This document shows positions 33,758 through 42,586 of a DNA stretch of 64,000 nucleotides, piece by piece. How positions within the stretch are numbered: position 1 is the first letter of the stretch; every line of letters starts with the position of its first letter. The notes under the pieces are model-generated. The model saw only the letters and a list, made by a program, of their open reading frames with translations, searched no databases and was not told where the DNA came from. The DNA is from Streptomyces sp. NBC_00078 (GTDB lineage: Bacteria; Actinomycetota; Actinomycetes; Streptomycetales; Streptomycetaceae): the NCBI RefSeq assembly GCF_026343335.1, contig NZ_JAPELX010000001.1, forward strand, positions 6,634,001-6,698,000, written 5' to 3'. The position numbers and the translations under genes are program-made.

Positions 33758-35092
33758 TCAGATGCGTGTGAAGGCCTGCTCGATGATGTCGAGACCCTCG
33801 CTCAGCAGGTCCTCGCCGATGACCAGCGGGGGCAGGAAGCGCAGCACGTTGCCGTACGTGCCACAGGTCAGGACCAGCAGGCCCTCCTGGTGGCAGGCCC
33901 TGGCGAGCGCGGCGGTCGCCTCCGGGTTCGGCTCCTTGGTCGCGCGGTCCTTGACCAGCTCGATGGCGATCATCGCGCCCCGGCCCCGGACGTCGCCGAT
34001 GATGTCGAACTTCTCGGCCATGGCGCCGAGGCGGCTCTTCATGACCGCCTCGATGTTCTTCGCCCTGGCGTTGAGGTCGAGCTCCTTCATGGTCTCGATG
34101 GCGCCCAGCGCACCGGCACAGGCGACCGGGTTGCCGCCGTAGGTGCCGCCCAGGCCGCCGGCGTGCGCGGCGTCCATGATCTCGGCGCGGCCGGTCACGG
34201 CGGCGAGCGGAAGACCGCCCGCGATGCCCTTCGCCGTCGTGATCAGGTCGGGGACGATGCCCTCGTCCTCACAGGCGAACCACTGGCCCGTACGGCAGAA
34301 CCCGGACTGGATCTCGTCGGCGACGAACACGATCCCGTTGTCCTGGGCGAACCGGCTGATCGCCGGCAGGAAGCCCTTCGCCGGCTCGATGAAGCCGCCC
34401 TCGCCGAGCAGCGGCTCGATGATGATCGCGGCGACGTTCTCGGCGCCGACCTGCTTGCTGATCTGGTCGATGGCCTGCGCGGCGGCCTCGGGGCCGGCGT
34501 TCTCGGGACCGGTCGGCCAGCGGTAGCCGTAGGCGACCGGGACGCGGTAGACCTCGGGCGCGAACGGGCCGAAGCCGTGCTTGTACGGCATGTTCTTCGC
34601 CGTCAGTGCCATCGTCAGGTTGGTGCGCCCGTGGTAGCCGTGGTCGAAGACGACCACGGCCTGGCGCCTGGTGTACGCGCGCGCGATCTTGACGGCGTTC
34701 TCGACGGCCTCGGCGCCACTGTTGAACAGGGCGGACTTCTTGGCGTGGTCACCCGGGGTGAGTTCGGTGAGGGCCTCGGCGACCTCCACGTAGCCCTCGT
34801 ACGGAGTGACCATGAAGCAGGTGTGGGTGAAGTCGGCGAGCTGCGCGGAGGCGCGGCGTACGACGGCCTCGGCGGACGCGCCGACGGACGTCACGGCGAT
34901 TCCCGAGCCGAAGTCGATGAGCCGGTTCCCGTCGACGTCCTCGATGATCCCGCCGCCCGCACGCGCGGTGAAGACCGGCAGCACGGAGCCCACGCCCTGC
35001 GCGACCGCGGCGGTACGGCGGGCCTGCAGTTCCTGCGACTTCGGACCGGGGATGGCGGTGACGATCCGGCGCTCCTGCGGAAGTGCGCTCAT
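33758..35092 (-). CDS. gabT: 4-aminobutyrate aminotransferase
   Basis: 444 residues, PLP-dependent class III aminotransferase of the GabT group. It moves the GABA amino group to 2-oxoglutarate, giving succinate semialdehyde and glutamate. Visible motifs: NSGAEAVENAVKIAR, DHGYHGRTNLTMALT, IIIEPLLGEGGFI, FVADEIQSGFCRTG (PLP-ring Asp) and TTAKGIAGGLPL (Schiff-base Lys). The ATG at 35092 follows CAGGAG. It is transcribed away from the ATP-binding membrane protein gene. With the nearby GabD-type enzyme it would pass carbon from GABA into the TCA cycle. Confidence 0.93.
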   Translation of the reverse strand: MSALPQERRIVTAIPGPKSQELQARRTAAVAQGVGSVLPVFTARAGGGIIEDVDGNRLIDFGSGIAVTSVGASAEAVVRRASAQLADFTHTCFMVTPYEGYVEVAEALTELTPGDHAKKSALFNSGAEAVENAVKIARAYTRRQAVVVFDHGYHGRTNLTMALTAKNMPYKHGFGPFAPEVYRVPVAYGYRWPTGPENAGPEAAAQAIDQISKQVGAENVAAIIIEPLLGEGGFIEPAKGFLPAISRFAQDNGIVFVADEIQSGFCRTGQWFACEDEGIVPDLITTAKGIAGGLPLAAVTGRAEIMDAAHAGGLGGTYGGNPVACAGALGAIETMKELDLNARAKNIEAVMKSRLGAMAEKFDIIGDVRGRGAMIAIELVKDRATKEPNPEATAALARACHQEGLLVLTCGTYGNVLRFLPPLVIGEDLLSEGLDIIEQAFTRI

Positions 35093-35355
35093 GAGGGGCT
35101 CCTGGGGGTGTGCGGCCTTACGGACTCTTGCCTTCTTTTCTCGCAGGTTAGGGCCGGGAGAGAGGGGTGGGCATGCTCCATGTGGGCGCTGTCGGGAATT
35201 CGGGTTGTCCGCGTTGGACATGGCGGGGGCGGGCGGACGGCCATCACCGGGTTCGGTTCCGCTGCCCGCCCGCGGCCGCGTAAGCGGTGAACTCCCTTGG
35301 CGGGGGCGTTAGATTGACCGCTGAGGACGGAACGGCTGGTCAGGGAGCGAGGGCG

Positions 35356-37497
35356 ATGGACAGCGACGGGACGCACGACGCACGGGGCACGCACGCCAAT
35401 CCTGTGCCGCGTCCGGCGGGGCCACCGCAGGTTCCGGCGATGCCGGCCCGGCCCCCCGCGGCGCCGGATGTGCCACCGCGGCCGGACGGGTCGGCGTTCC
35501 TGACATGGCTGCGGGCACCGCGGCCGGAGGTGGCGCCGGGCGTGTGGCGGTTCGGGCACCGGCCCCGGCCGGAGGAGGAGCCCGAACTCATCCCCGCCCG
35601 CCAGCTGGTCAGCGGCGCGGTGATCGCCTTCCTCGTCGGCTGGCTGATCTGGTCGCTGCTGTGGAACGGCTACCTCGGCGGCTGGTGGCTGCTCCCGCTC
35701 TACGCGATGATCCCCGGCTCCTGGGCGCAGCCCCACAGCTTCGCCTCGGTCGTGGTCGTCTACGCCTACTACGTGCTGATCGCCCTGGTCATCATGATCG
35801 GCGTCGGCAGGCTCGGACGGTGGGGGGAGATCTGGCGCCGCTACGGCCCGCCGGCCTGGAGCAGCCGGTCGGCGCCCCGCACCGAACGCCCGCCCGCCCC
35901 CGAACAGGACCCTGCCGAGTGGCCCCAGCTGCGCGCCGCCGGAGCCGTCGACGCCGCCGAGCGCCTCGCCGGCGAGGCCCGCTCCGGGCTGATGCGGGAC
36001 GTGGACCACGCCCGGATCGTGCGCGCCTGGCAGGGCGTGCGCAGCGGCCGGCACACCCTCGCCGCGTTCACCGGAGCCGTGCTCAAGGACGGGGCCGCCG
36101 CCTGTCTGCACCCCTCCGGGGAGCGTGACCTGCCGGCCCGGCTCTCCCGGCACGACCTGCTGACCGGGCAGGTACGGCTCGGTATCGCCGCCGACGACCC
36201 CCGCAACCCGTACGCCTACCGCGGCGCCGGACTCGGCCTCGACCCCGGGCTGCTCGGCACCTCGCTGCTCGCTGTCGGCCCGGCCGGCTCCGGCAAGACC
36301 GGCACCGTGGTGCGGCCGCTCGCCGAGTCGCTGTGCCTGCACGCCCTCGCCGGACGGGCCGCGGTCGTCGTGGTCGGCGCGGCCGGCGCGGGGCTCGGAC
36401 CGGTCGACGCGTACGACGTCGTCGTACGGATCGGGCATCCGGAATCGGAGTACGACCTGGACCTGTACGGCGGGAGTGGCGACCCCGACGAGGCCGCGGC
36501 AGTGCTTGCCGAGGCGCTGGTCGGGGATCTCGCCGATCCGCACCCCGGCAGTGACAGCCGTCGGTCCACGACCGTGCTCGCCCAGCTTCTGGGACCGTTC
36601 CGGGCGGTGCACGGCCGCTTCCCCTCCGTGCCGGAGCTGCGGCAGCTGCTCGACGGGGCGCCCGGTCCGCTGGACACGCTGCGTACGGCGCTGCAGGGCT
36701 CAGGGCAGGAGTCGCTGCTGCGTGAACTGGACGCGCGAGAGCGGCAGTCGGGGCACCCCGGTGATGTGGCGGCGGTGCTCGCGGACCGGGTGGCGCTGCT
36801 CGACCGGCCCGCCTTCGCCACGTTTTTCAAAAGCTCAGCCTTCGACGCGTCCGGACAGTCCAAGCCCTTCTCCCTCAAGGCCCTGGACCACCCGGTGCGG
36901 GTCCGTATCGATCTGCCCGAGCGCGGGCACGCGGACGCCTCGCGGATGCTGGCGCGGCTGGTGCTCGCACAGTTCACGGCGAGCGTGGCGATGCGCGAGG
37001 ACCGGTCGCTGTTCGCCTGTCTGGTGCTGGACGACGCGTCCGGGGTGGTGACCCCGGAGGCGGTGCGCGGGATCCAGCGGCTGCGGTCGGCGAACGCCGG
37101 CGCCGTGCTCACCCTGCGCTCCCTGGACGACGTACCGAGGCCCTTGCGCGGTCCGCTGCTCGGCTCCACCGGATGCCGGATGGCGCTGTCCGGGCTCACT
37201 CCGTGGGACGGCCAGGACTTCGCCGAGGTGTGGGGCAAGGAGTGGACCGAGGCGCGGGACGTCACCGACCGGCAGATCATCGCCGAGACCCCGGCGGGGA
37301 AGGCCCTGCACGTGCTGCGCCGGGTGATCACCGGCAAGGCGCCGACCCAGCGGGCCGTAACCGTCCGACAGGTCGAACGCGAGCGGTGGTCGGCGTCCGA
37401 GCTGGCGCACGGAGTGCCGCCGGGACATGCGGTGCTGTCGCTGACGAACGTGAAGGGCGAGCACGCGCCACCGCTGCTGGTGGATCTGAGGGGGTAG
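35356..37497 (+). CDS. Membrane-anchored P-loop ATP/GTP-binding protein
   Basis: 713 residues. A Pro-rich N-terminus (about 1-75) precedes two membrane segments (about 84-104 and 130-150), then a large cytoplasmic ATPase. Walker A is GPAGSGKTGT (about residue 310) and a Walker B-like strand is FACLVLDDASG (about 555). The overall plan recalls VirD4/TraG-type coupling ATPases, but there is no conjugation or secretion cluster here, and Streptomyces carry such proteins as chromosomal orthologues. The ATG at 35356 has GGGAGCGAGGG upstream. It sits between gabT and a TnpB element. Its function is unknown. Confidence 0.78.
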   Translation: MDSDGTHDARGTHANPVPRPAGPPQVPAMPARPPAAPDVPPRPDGSAFLTWLRAPRPEVAPGVWRFGHRPRPEEEPELIPARQLVSGAVIAFLVGWLIWSLLWNGYLGGWWLLPLYAMIPGSWAQPHSFASVVVVYAYYVLIALVIMIGVGRLGRWGEIWRRYGPPAWSSRSAPRTERPPAPEQDPAEWPQLRAAGAVDAAERLAGEARSGLMRDVDHARIVRAWQGVRSGRHTLAAFTGAVLKDGAAACLHPSGERDLPARLSRHDLLTGQVRLGIAADDPRNPYAYRGAGLGLDPGLLGTSLLAVGPAGSGKTGTVVRPLAESLCLHALAGRAAVVVVGAAGAGLGPVDAYDVVVRIGHPESEYDLDLYGGSGDPDEAAAVLAEALVGDLADPHPGSDSRRSTTVLAQLLGPFRAVHGRFPSVPELRQLLDGAPGPLDTLRTALQGSGQESLLRELDARERQSGHPGDVAAVLADRVALLDRPAFATFFKSSAFDASGQSKPFSLKALDHPVRVRIDLPERGHADASRMLARLVLAQFTASVAMREDRSLFACLVLDDASGVVTPEAVRGIQRLRSANAGAVLTLRSLDDVPRPLRGPLLGSTGCRMALSGLTPWDGQDFAEVWGKEWTEARDVTDRQIIAETPAGKALHVLRRVITGKAPTQRAVTVRQVERERWSASELAHGVPPGHAVLSLTNVKGEHAPPLLVDLRG

Positions 37498-37528
37498 GCC
37501 CCTCCTTCACCTGTTTCTTGCGAGGAGG

Positions 37529-37548
37529 CCCCGGCGTTCACGCCGGGG
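37529..37548 (+). repeat. Hairpin with TTCA loop upstream of tnpB (possible element end)
   Basis: CCCCGGCG (37529-37536) and CGCCGGGG (37541-37548) pair perfectly around TTCA, followed by AGGAATCGC. The loop and the GGGGAGGA word after the stem match the hairpin at the other side of tnpB (39008-39028). It may be the left end of this element, or the right end of a lost neighbour. Confidence 0.55.
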
Positions 37549-37777
37549 AGGAATCGCATCCGGGTGTCGCGACGCGGAGCGTCGCCGCATCCGGTTCGGG
37601 GCGCGGAGCGCCCGCGGCTGTCGGCACCGCCGAGGTGATGCGAACGCGTGTACCCGTGATCGCTGGTCGGGGTGATGGCCGGGGAATCATGGTCCGTGTG
37701 TGCGGCTGTCGTACGAATGGTCCTTCGGAGGGTTCGGGACGGCGCGGTGTCCCGGCCCAGGACCATGAGGGGGCGAG

Positions 37778-38998
37778 ATGGCGCGGGTGGAGGCGACTGC
37801 GGAGGCCGGGCATGCCCGGTACACCTTTCGGCTGCGCCTGTCGTCCGCCGCCCGTACCGCCCTGGCGGCGGAGTGGGACCGATGCCGTTGGGTGTGGAAC
37901 GAATGCGCCGCCAAGTCCAGGGCCATACACCTGCACAACAAGGCCACCGGGCAGAAGGCCACGTGCGGTCCGGCTCAGCTCGACAGGATGCTGACCGAAG
38001 CCCGCGCCCGTACGCCCTGGCTGCGGGAGGGCTCGTCGGTTGTCCAGCAGCAGGTCATCCGCGACTTCGGCCGCTCCCGCACCAAGGCACAGAAGGACAT
38101 CAAGGCGCGCCTGCCCATGGCGCGTCAGGCCGGGATGCCGAGGTGGAAGACGAAACGCGAGGCGCTGCCGTCCCTCAACTACACCCGGCGCGGGTTCCGG
38201 TTGAAGGACGGCCGGCTGCACCTGGCGGGTGGCATCGTCGTGACGGTGGTGTGGTCGCGGGAACTGCCGGCCGAACCGTCCTCGGTACGCGTCTACCAGG
38301 ACAGTCTCGGACACTGGTATGGCTCGTTCGTCGTCCCCGCCCAGGTCGAGCCCCTGCCTCGGACCGGCCGTGTACTCGGCGTCGACTGGGGCGTGAAGGA
38401 GACCGCGACCACCACATCCGACGCGCACGACCTGCCGCACGCCGAGCACGGCAAGAAGGCCAGGACGAAGCTGACCCGGTATGACCGGATGATGGCCCGC
38501 CGCAAGCCGAAGAAGGGCCGGCCCGGGTCGAAGGGCTACCACGAGGCGAAGAAACTGCGGGCGAAGGCGCACAAGAAGGTTGCGAGGCAGCGTCAGGACA
38601 CCGGCCGCAAGTGGGCCAAAAAGGCTGTCCGCGACCACGATGCCATCGCTGTCGAGGACTTCCGTCCGAAGTTCCTCGCCAGGACCACGATGGCCCGCAA
38701 GGCCGCTGACGCCGCCATCGGCGCCACCAAGGCCGCTCTGATCGCGATGGGCCGCAAGCACGGGCGGGACATCCGCCTCGTCCACCCCGCGCACACCACG
38801 ATGGACTGCGCGCACTGCGATGCGAGAGCCAAGCATCGCCTGCCGCTGGGTGAGCGCACCTACACCTGCACCGTGTGCGGAAACGTGTCCCCGCGGGACA
38901 AGAACTCCGCACGCGTCATGCTCGTCCGGGCTGGTCTCAACCCGGCTGGCGCTGATGGCGTAAGACCTCCTGGAGCGCTGCTCCAGGAGGCAGCCTGA
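37778..38998 (+). CDS. tnpB: TnpB-type RNA-guided nuclease of an IS200/IS605-family element
   Basis: 406 residues. The RuvC-like catalytic acids are all present: Asp203 in GVDWGVKE, Glu293 in VEDF and Asp374 in PRDKNSARVM. A zinc finger (CAHC...CTVCG, about residues 346-368) lies between the last two. An N-terminal OrfB-type domain with WVWNECAAKSRAIHLHN is intact. Length and motifs suggest an active protein. TnpB proteins bind an RNA made from the element's right end and cut matching DNA (established for IS605-family members). No TnpA transposase is encoded next to it, so it is either a TnpB-only element or has lost tnpA. The ATG follows GGGGG. Confidence 0.9.
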   Translation: MARVEATAEAGHARYTFRLRLSSAARTALAAEWDRCRWVWNECAAKSRAIHLHNKATGQKATCGPAQLDRMLTEARARTPWLREGSSVVQQQVIRDFGRSRTKAQKDIKARLPMARQAGMPRWKTKREALPSLNYTRRGFRLKDGRLHLAGGIVVTVVWSRELPAEPSSVRVYQDSLGHWYGSFVVPAQVEPLPRTGRVLGVDWGVKETATTTSDAHDLPHAEHGKKARTKLTRYDRMMARRKPKKGRPGSKGYHEAKKLRAKAHKKVARQRQDTGRKWAKKAVRDHDAIAVEDFRPKFLARTTMARKAADAAIGATKAALIAMGRKHGRDIRLVHPAHTTMDCAHCDARAKHRLPLGERTYTCTVCGNVSPRDKNSARVMLVRAGLNPAGADGVRPPGALLQEAA

Positions 38999-39039
38999 GC
39001 CAGGAATCCCCTTCCCTTCAGGGAGGGGAGGATTCAAAG
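38966..39039 (+). ncRNA. Predicted right-end/omega-RNA region of the TnpB element
   Basis: An 11-bp perfect hairpin (CCTCCTGGAGC, GCT loop, GCTCCAGGAGG; 38966-38990) overlaps the tnpB 3' end. It is followed by a second stem (CCCC and CCC with GGG and GGGG, TTCA loop, 39008-39028) and GAGGATTCAA, which resembles IS605-type right ends. The RNA would extend to the right of about 39037, so the guide would be host DNA beginning AAGCACGCGG or close to it. Confidence 0.6.
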
Positions 39040-39153
39040 CACGCGGTGACCGTACGGTGAGGCAGAATCGGCAGAGGCCGTTCATACGTGGCGGCCAAGA
39101 GATCACCCTGTTCGACTGGTCTCCGCAGACTGTCCCGCCGACCTGAAGGCCTC

Positions 39154-40734
39154 ATGCCCCCGACGCTCGCCTCGCTCGTCCACCACTCCGCGCTCAAGCT
39201 GACCGTGCGCGCGGGCGAGGACCGCCTGGACGTGCCCGTCCGCTGGGCACATGTCAGCGAGCTGGCCGACCCGGTGCCCTACATGGAGGGCGGGGAACTG
39301 CTGCTGATCACCGCGCTGAAGCTGGACGCGGAGGACCCGCAGGCGATGCGGCGGTATGTGAAGCGGCTGGCGGGGGCCGGGGTGGTGGGCCTCGGCTTCG
39401 CCGTCGGCGTCAACTACGAGGAGACGCCGAAGGCGCTGGTCGACGCGGCTCAGGAGCAGGGGCTCCCGCTGCTCGAAGTGCCGCGCCGCACCCCCTTCCT
39501 TGCCATCAGCAAGGCCGTGTCCGCCGAGATCGCCGCCGACCAGTACCGGGCGGTGACGGCGGGCTTCGCCGCGCAGCGGGAACTGACGAAGCAGGCGCTG
39601 ACCGACGGTCCGGAGGGCCTGCTCTCCTCGCTCGCCTCGCAGGTCGACGGCTGGACGGCGCTCTACGACGCCTCGGGCGCCGTCGTCGCCACCGCACCGG
39701 AGTGGGCGGGCCGGCGCGCCGCACGCCTCACCGCGGACGTGGAGCGGCTGCAGGAGCGGCCGGCGCCGGCGTCCTCGGTGGTCGGCCCTCCGGACAACGA
39801 GGACCGCGTCGAACTGCACTCCCTGGGCACCGGGCGGCGGCCGCGGGCGGCGCTCGCGGTGGGCACCGCGGCGGCCCTCGGCACGGCCGAGCGGTACGCG
39901 GTCCACTCGGCGATCGCGCTGCTGACGCTGACGACGGAACGCTCCAGGTCGTTCCACGCGGCGGAACAGCGGATCGGCGCGGCGGTGCTGCGCATGCTGC
40001 TGGCGGGGGAGCCGGACCATGCGCGTGCCGTCGCGGGCCACCTGTACGGAGGTCTCCTCGACGCCCCCTTCCGGATGATCGTCGCCGAGGCGGCCACGCG
40101 GGCCGCCGCCGACCCCGCAGATCCGCTCGCCGCGCTCGCCGAGACCGTGGAGTCGGCGGCCGCGCGCGCGGGGGAGCCCGTACTGGTCGTGCCCGAGGGA
40201 GAGCGGCTGATCGTGCTGGCCCCCGACGGAGGTGCGGCGGTCGCCGCGTGCGGTGAGTGCGCGGCGGTCCTGGGGGCCGCGCGGGATCCGGCCGGCGGTG
40301 ACGGGGACGAGGTCGTGGTGGGGCTGTCGGCGCCCGTGGGGCCGATCGCGGCCGCGGCGGCGTACAAGCAGGCCGAGCAGGCGTTGTCGGTGGCTCGGCG
40401 GCGGGGACGGGTGTGCGTGGCGCACGAGCAGTTGGCGGCCGGATCCGTGCTGCCCCTGCTCGCCGACGATGCGGTGAAGGCGTTCGCGGACGGGCTGCTG
40501 CGCCCGCTGTACGAGCACGACGCGACCGGGCGGGGCGATCTGGTGGCCTCGCTGCGGGCATGGCTCTCCCGCCACGGCCAATGGGACGCGGCGGCGGCCG
40601 ACCTGGGGGTTCACCGGCACACCCTGCGCTACCGGATGCGGCGCGTGGAGGAGATCCTCGGCCGGTCGCTGGACGACCCGGATGTACGGATGGAACTGTG
40701 GCTGGCCCTCAAGGCGACATCGGTGGGTGGGTGA
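39154..40734 (+). CDS. PucR family transcriptional regulator
   Basis: 526 residues. The N-terminal PucR sensor domain (about 1-125) contains VRWAHVSELADPVPYMEGGE and LLITALKLDAEDPQAMRRYV; a middle GGDEF-like PucR region follows; and the C-terminal HTH (about 465-515) reads WLSRHGQWDAAAADLGVHRH with TLRYRMRRVEEILGRSL. The ATG at 39154 gives the standard family start. It lies immediately upstream of the GabD-type gene and downstream of gabT, which suggests control of GABA metabolism. From memory, the same order occurs in S. coelicolor, with no TnpB between. Its effector is unknown. Confidence 0.88.
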   Translation: MPPTLASLVHHSALKLTVRAGEDRLDVPVRWAHVSELADPVPYMEGGELLLITALKLDAEDPQAMRRYVKRLAGAGVVGLGFAVGVNYEETPKALVDAAQEQGLPLLEVPRRTPFLAISKAVSAEIAADQYRAVTAGFAAQRELTKQALTDGPEGLLSSLASQVDGWTALYDASGAVVATAPEWAGRRAARLTADVERLQERPAPASSVVGPPDNEDRVELHSLGTGRRPRAALAVGTAAALGTAERYAVHSAIALLTLTTERSRSFHAAEQRIGAAVLRMLLAGEPDHARAVAGHLYGGLLDAPFRMIVAEAATRAAADPADPLAALAETVESAAARAGEPVLVVPEGERLIVLAPDGGAAVAACGECAAVLGAARDPAGGDGDEVVVGLSAPVGPIAAAAAYKQAEQALSVARRRGRVCVAHEQLAAGSVLPLLADDAVKAFADGLLRPLYEHDATGRGDLVASLRAWLSRHGQWDAAAADLGVHRHTLRYRMRRVEEILGRSLDDPDVRMELWLALKATSVGG

Positions 40735-41029
40735 CTCCAGCCCGAAATCAGCCCCTTTGGCGTTTGAGGAGCGGGGGTCCGGGGGTGGAGCCCCTGGGAG
40801 GGGAGGGGAGGGGAGGGGACGGGACGGGTAAGGGACGGGTAGGGGCGGCGGGCGAAAGAACCCCCAGTGCGCCCCGCGCGCACCCCCGTGCACTCACCAC
40901 CGCGCCAAACCGGCGCACCCCAGCCCCCGACCAGTACGCCCCGGACAAGCGCACCCCCGACCCCTCCGTCCTACCGTGGACCCACTACCACCCCGCACAC
41001 CCCCTAACGCGGAAGGGCCGGACCCGCAC
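40735..41029 (+). other. Intergenic region with G-rich repeats before gabD
   Basis: 295 bases. It contains repeats of GGGAGGGG and GACGGGTAG types near 40793-40845, which could form G-quadruplex or hairpin structures, and the promoter of the dehydrogenase gene, not identified. No gene is apparent. Confidence 0.5.
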
Positions 41030-42490
41030 ATGCCCCAGAGCAACGTCGCAGCCACCACCGCCTTCTGGCTCGCCGGCCGCCAGGCCACCGGCGAGGACAC
41101 CTTCGACGTCACCTCCCCGTGGGACGGCCGGCTCGTCGGCAAGGTGAGCGTGCCGAGCGACGCCCAGGTCGAGGAGGCCGTCGCCGCCGCCCACGCCGTC
41201 CGCGAGGACTTCGCCGCCACCCCCGCGCACGTCCGCGCCGCCGCCCTCGACCACGTCAGCCGTCGGCTCGGGGAGCGCACCGAGGAGATCGCCCGGCTGA
41301 TCTCGGCGGAGAACGGCAAGCCGATCAAGTGGGCCCGTGGCGAGGTCGGCCGGGCCGTCTCCGTCTTCCGGTTCGCCGCCGAGGAGGCCCGCCGCTTCAA
41401 CGGCGGCGAGGCCCAGCGCCTCGACACCGACGCCGGCGGTCAGGGCCGTCTCGCCCTCACCCGCCGCTTCCCGAAGGGCGTCGTCCTCGGCATCGCGCCC
41501 TTCAACTTCCCGCTCAACCTCTGCGCCCACAAGATCGCGCCCGCGATCGCCGCCGGTGCGCCCATCATCCTCAAGCCGGCGCCCGCCACCCCGCTCTCGG
41601 GCCTGGTCATCGGCGACCTGCTCGCCGAGACCGACCTCCCGGCCGGGTCCTGGAGCATCCTCCCGGTCGCCAACGACAAGATGCCGGCCCTGGTCCAGGA
41701 CGAGCGCCTGCCGGTGATCTCCTTCACCGGTTCGGAGAAGGTCGGCTACGCGATCATGGACTCGGTTCCGCGCAAGCACTGCACGCTGGAGCTGGGCGGC
41801 AACGGCGCGGCCGTCGTCCTCGGAGACTTCGCGAGCGACGCCGACCTCGACTGGGCGGCCACCCGCATCGCGACGTTCTCCAACTACCAGGGCGGCCAGT
41901 CCTGCATCTCCGTGCAGCGGGTCATCGCGGACGCCTCCGTGTACGACCGCCTGCTGCCGCGCATCGTCGCCGCCGTCGAGGCCCAGGTCACCGGCGACCC
42001 GGGTGACGACAAGACGGACGTCGGCCCGCTGGTCAGCGAGGACGCGGCCAAGCGCGTCGAGTCCTGGGTCAAGGAGGCCGTCGAGTCCGGCGCCACCCTT
42101 CTCACCGGTGGCGACCGCGACGGCGCCTCCTACGCCCCGACCGTCCTCACCGACGTACCGGCGGACGTCACCCTCTCCTGCGAGGAGGTCTTCGGACCGG
42201 TCCTCACCGTGCAGAGGACGGACGGCGAGGCCGAGGCCTTCGCCGCGGCCAACGACTCCAAGTACGGCCTCCAGGCGGGCGTGTTCACCCACGACCTGCA
42301 GGCCGCCTTCCGCGCCCACCGCGCCCTGGAGGTCGGCGGTGTCGTCATCGGCGACGTCCCCTCCTACCGCGCCGACCAGATGCCGTACGGCGGTGCCAAG
42401 CAGTCCGGTGTGGGGCGCGAGGGCGTGAAGTTCGCGATGGACGACTACACGTACGAGCGCGTGCTGGTCCTGACCGGACTCGCGCTCTAG
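41030..42490 (+). CDS. gabD: Succinate-semialdehyde dehydrogenase-type aldehyde dehydrogenase
   Basis: 486 residues of the NAD(P)-dependent aldehyde dehydrogenase superfamily. Catalytic features: IAPFNFPLNL (oxyanion Asn), ELGGNGAAVVL (general base Glu) and NYQGGQSCISVQR (nucleophile Cys). It differs in the N-terminus and the Cys loop from the two aminoaldehyde dehydrogenases of the window. Position next to PucR and near gabT makes succinate semialdehyde the likely substrate, giving succinate for the TCA cycle. The ATG at 41030 is preceded by GGAAGG. A strong terminator follows. Confidence 0.85.
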   Translation: MPQSNVAATTAFWLAGRQATGEDTFDVTSPWDGRLVGKVSVPSDAQVEEAVAAAHAVREDFAATPAHVRAAALDHVSRRLGERTEEIARLISAENGKPIKWARGEVGRAVSVFRFAAEEARRFNGGEAQRLDTDAGGQGRLALTRRFPKGVVLGIAPFNFPLNLCAHKIAPAIAAGAPIILKPAPATPLSGLVIGDLLAETDLPAGSWSILPVANDKMPALVQDERLPVISFTGSEKVGYAIMDSVPRKHCTLELGGNGAAVVLGDFASDADLDWAATRIATFSNYQGGQSCISVQRVIADASVYDRLLPRIVAAVEAQVTGDPGDDKTDVGPLVSEDAAKRVESWVKEAVESGATLLTGGDRDGASYAPTVLTDVPADVTLSCEEVFGPVLTVQRTDGEAEAFAAANDSKYGLQAGVFTHDLQAAFRAHRALEVGGVVIGDVPSYRADQMPYGGAKQSGVGREGVKFAMDDYTYERVLVLTGLAL

Positions 42491-42520
42491 CTAATGGGAA
42501 CCATTTTCATATAGGCTCCC

Positions 42521-42562
42521 GAAGGGGCCCGGCACCGATGCCTTCCGGTGCCGGGCCCCTTC
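42521..42562. terminator. Strong bidirectional terminator
   Basis: A perfect 17-bp inverted repeat (GAAGGGGCCCGGCACCG at 42521-42537, CGGTGCCGGGCCCCTTC at 42546-42562) with an 8-nt loop separates gabD from the convergent GH3 gene. Confidence 0.9.
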
Positions 42563-42586
42563 TTCAGTCCGGCCTTCTCCGGACCC

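Noticed and set aside
35356-37497. Coupling ATPase of a conjugative element
   Set aside because: No relaxase, other transfer genes, integrase or attachment sites are nearby, and the gene sits in a conserved chromosomal neighbourhood.
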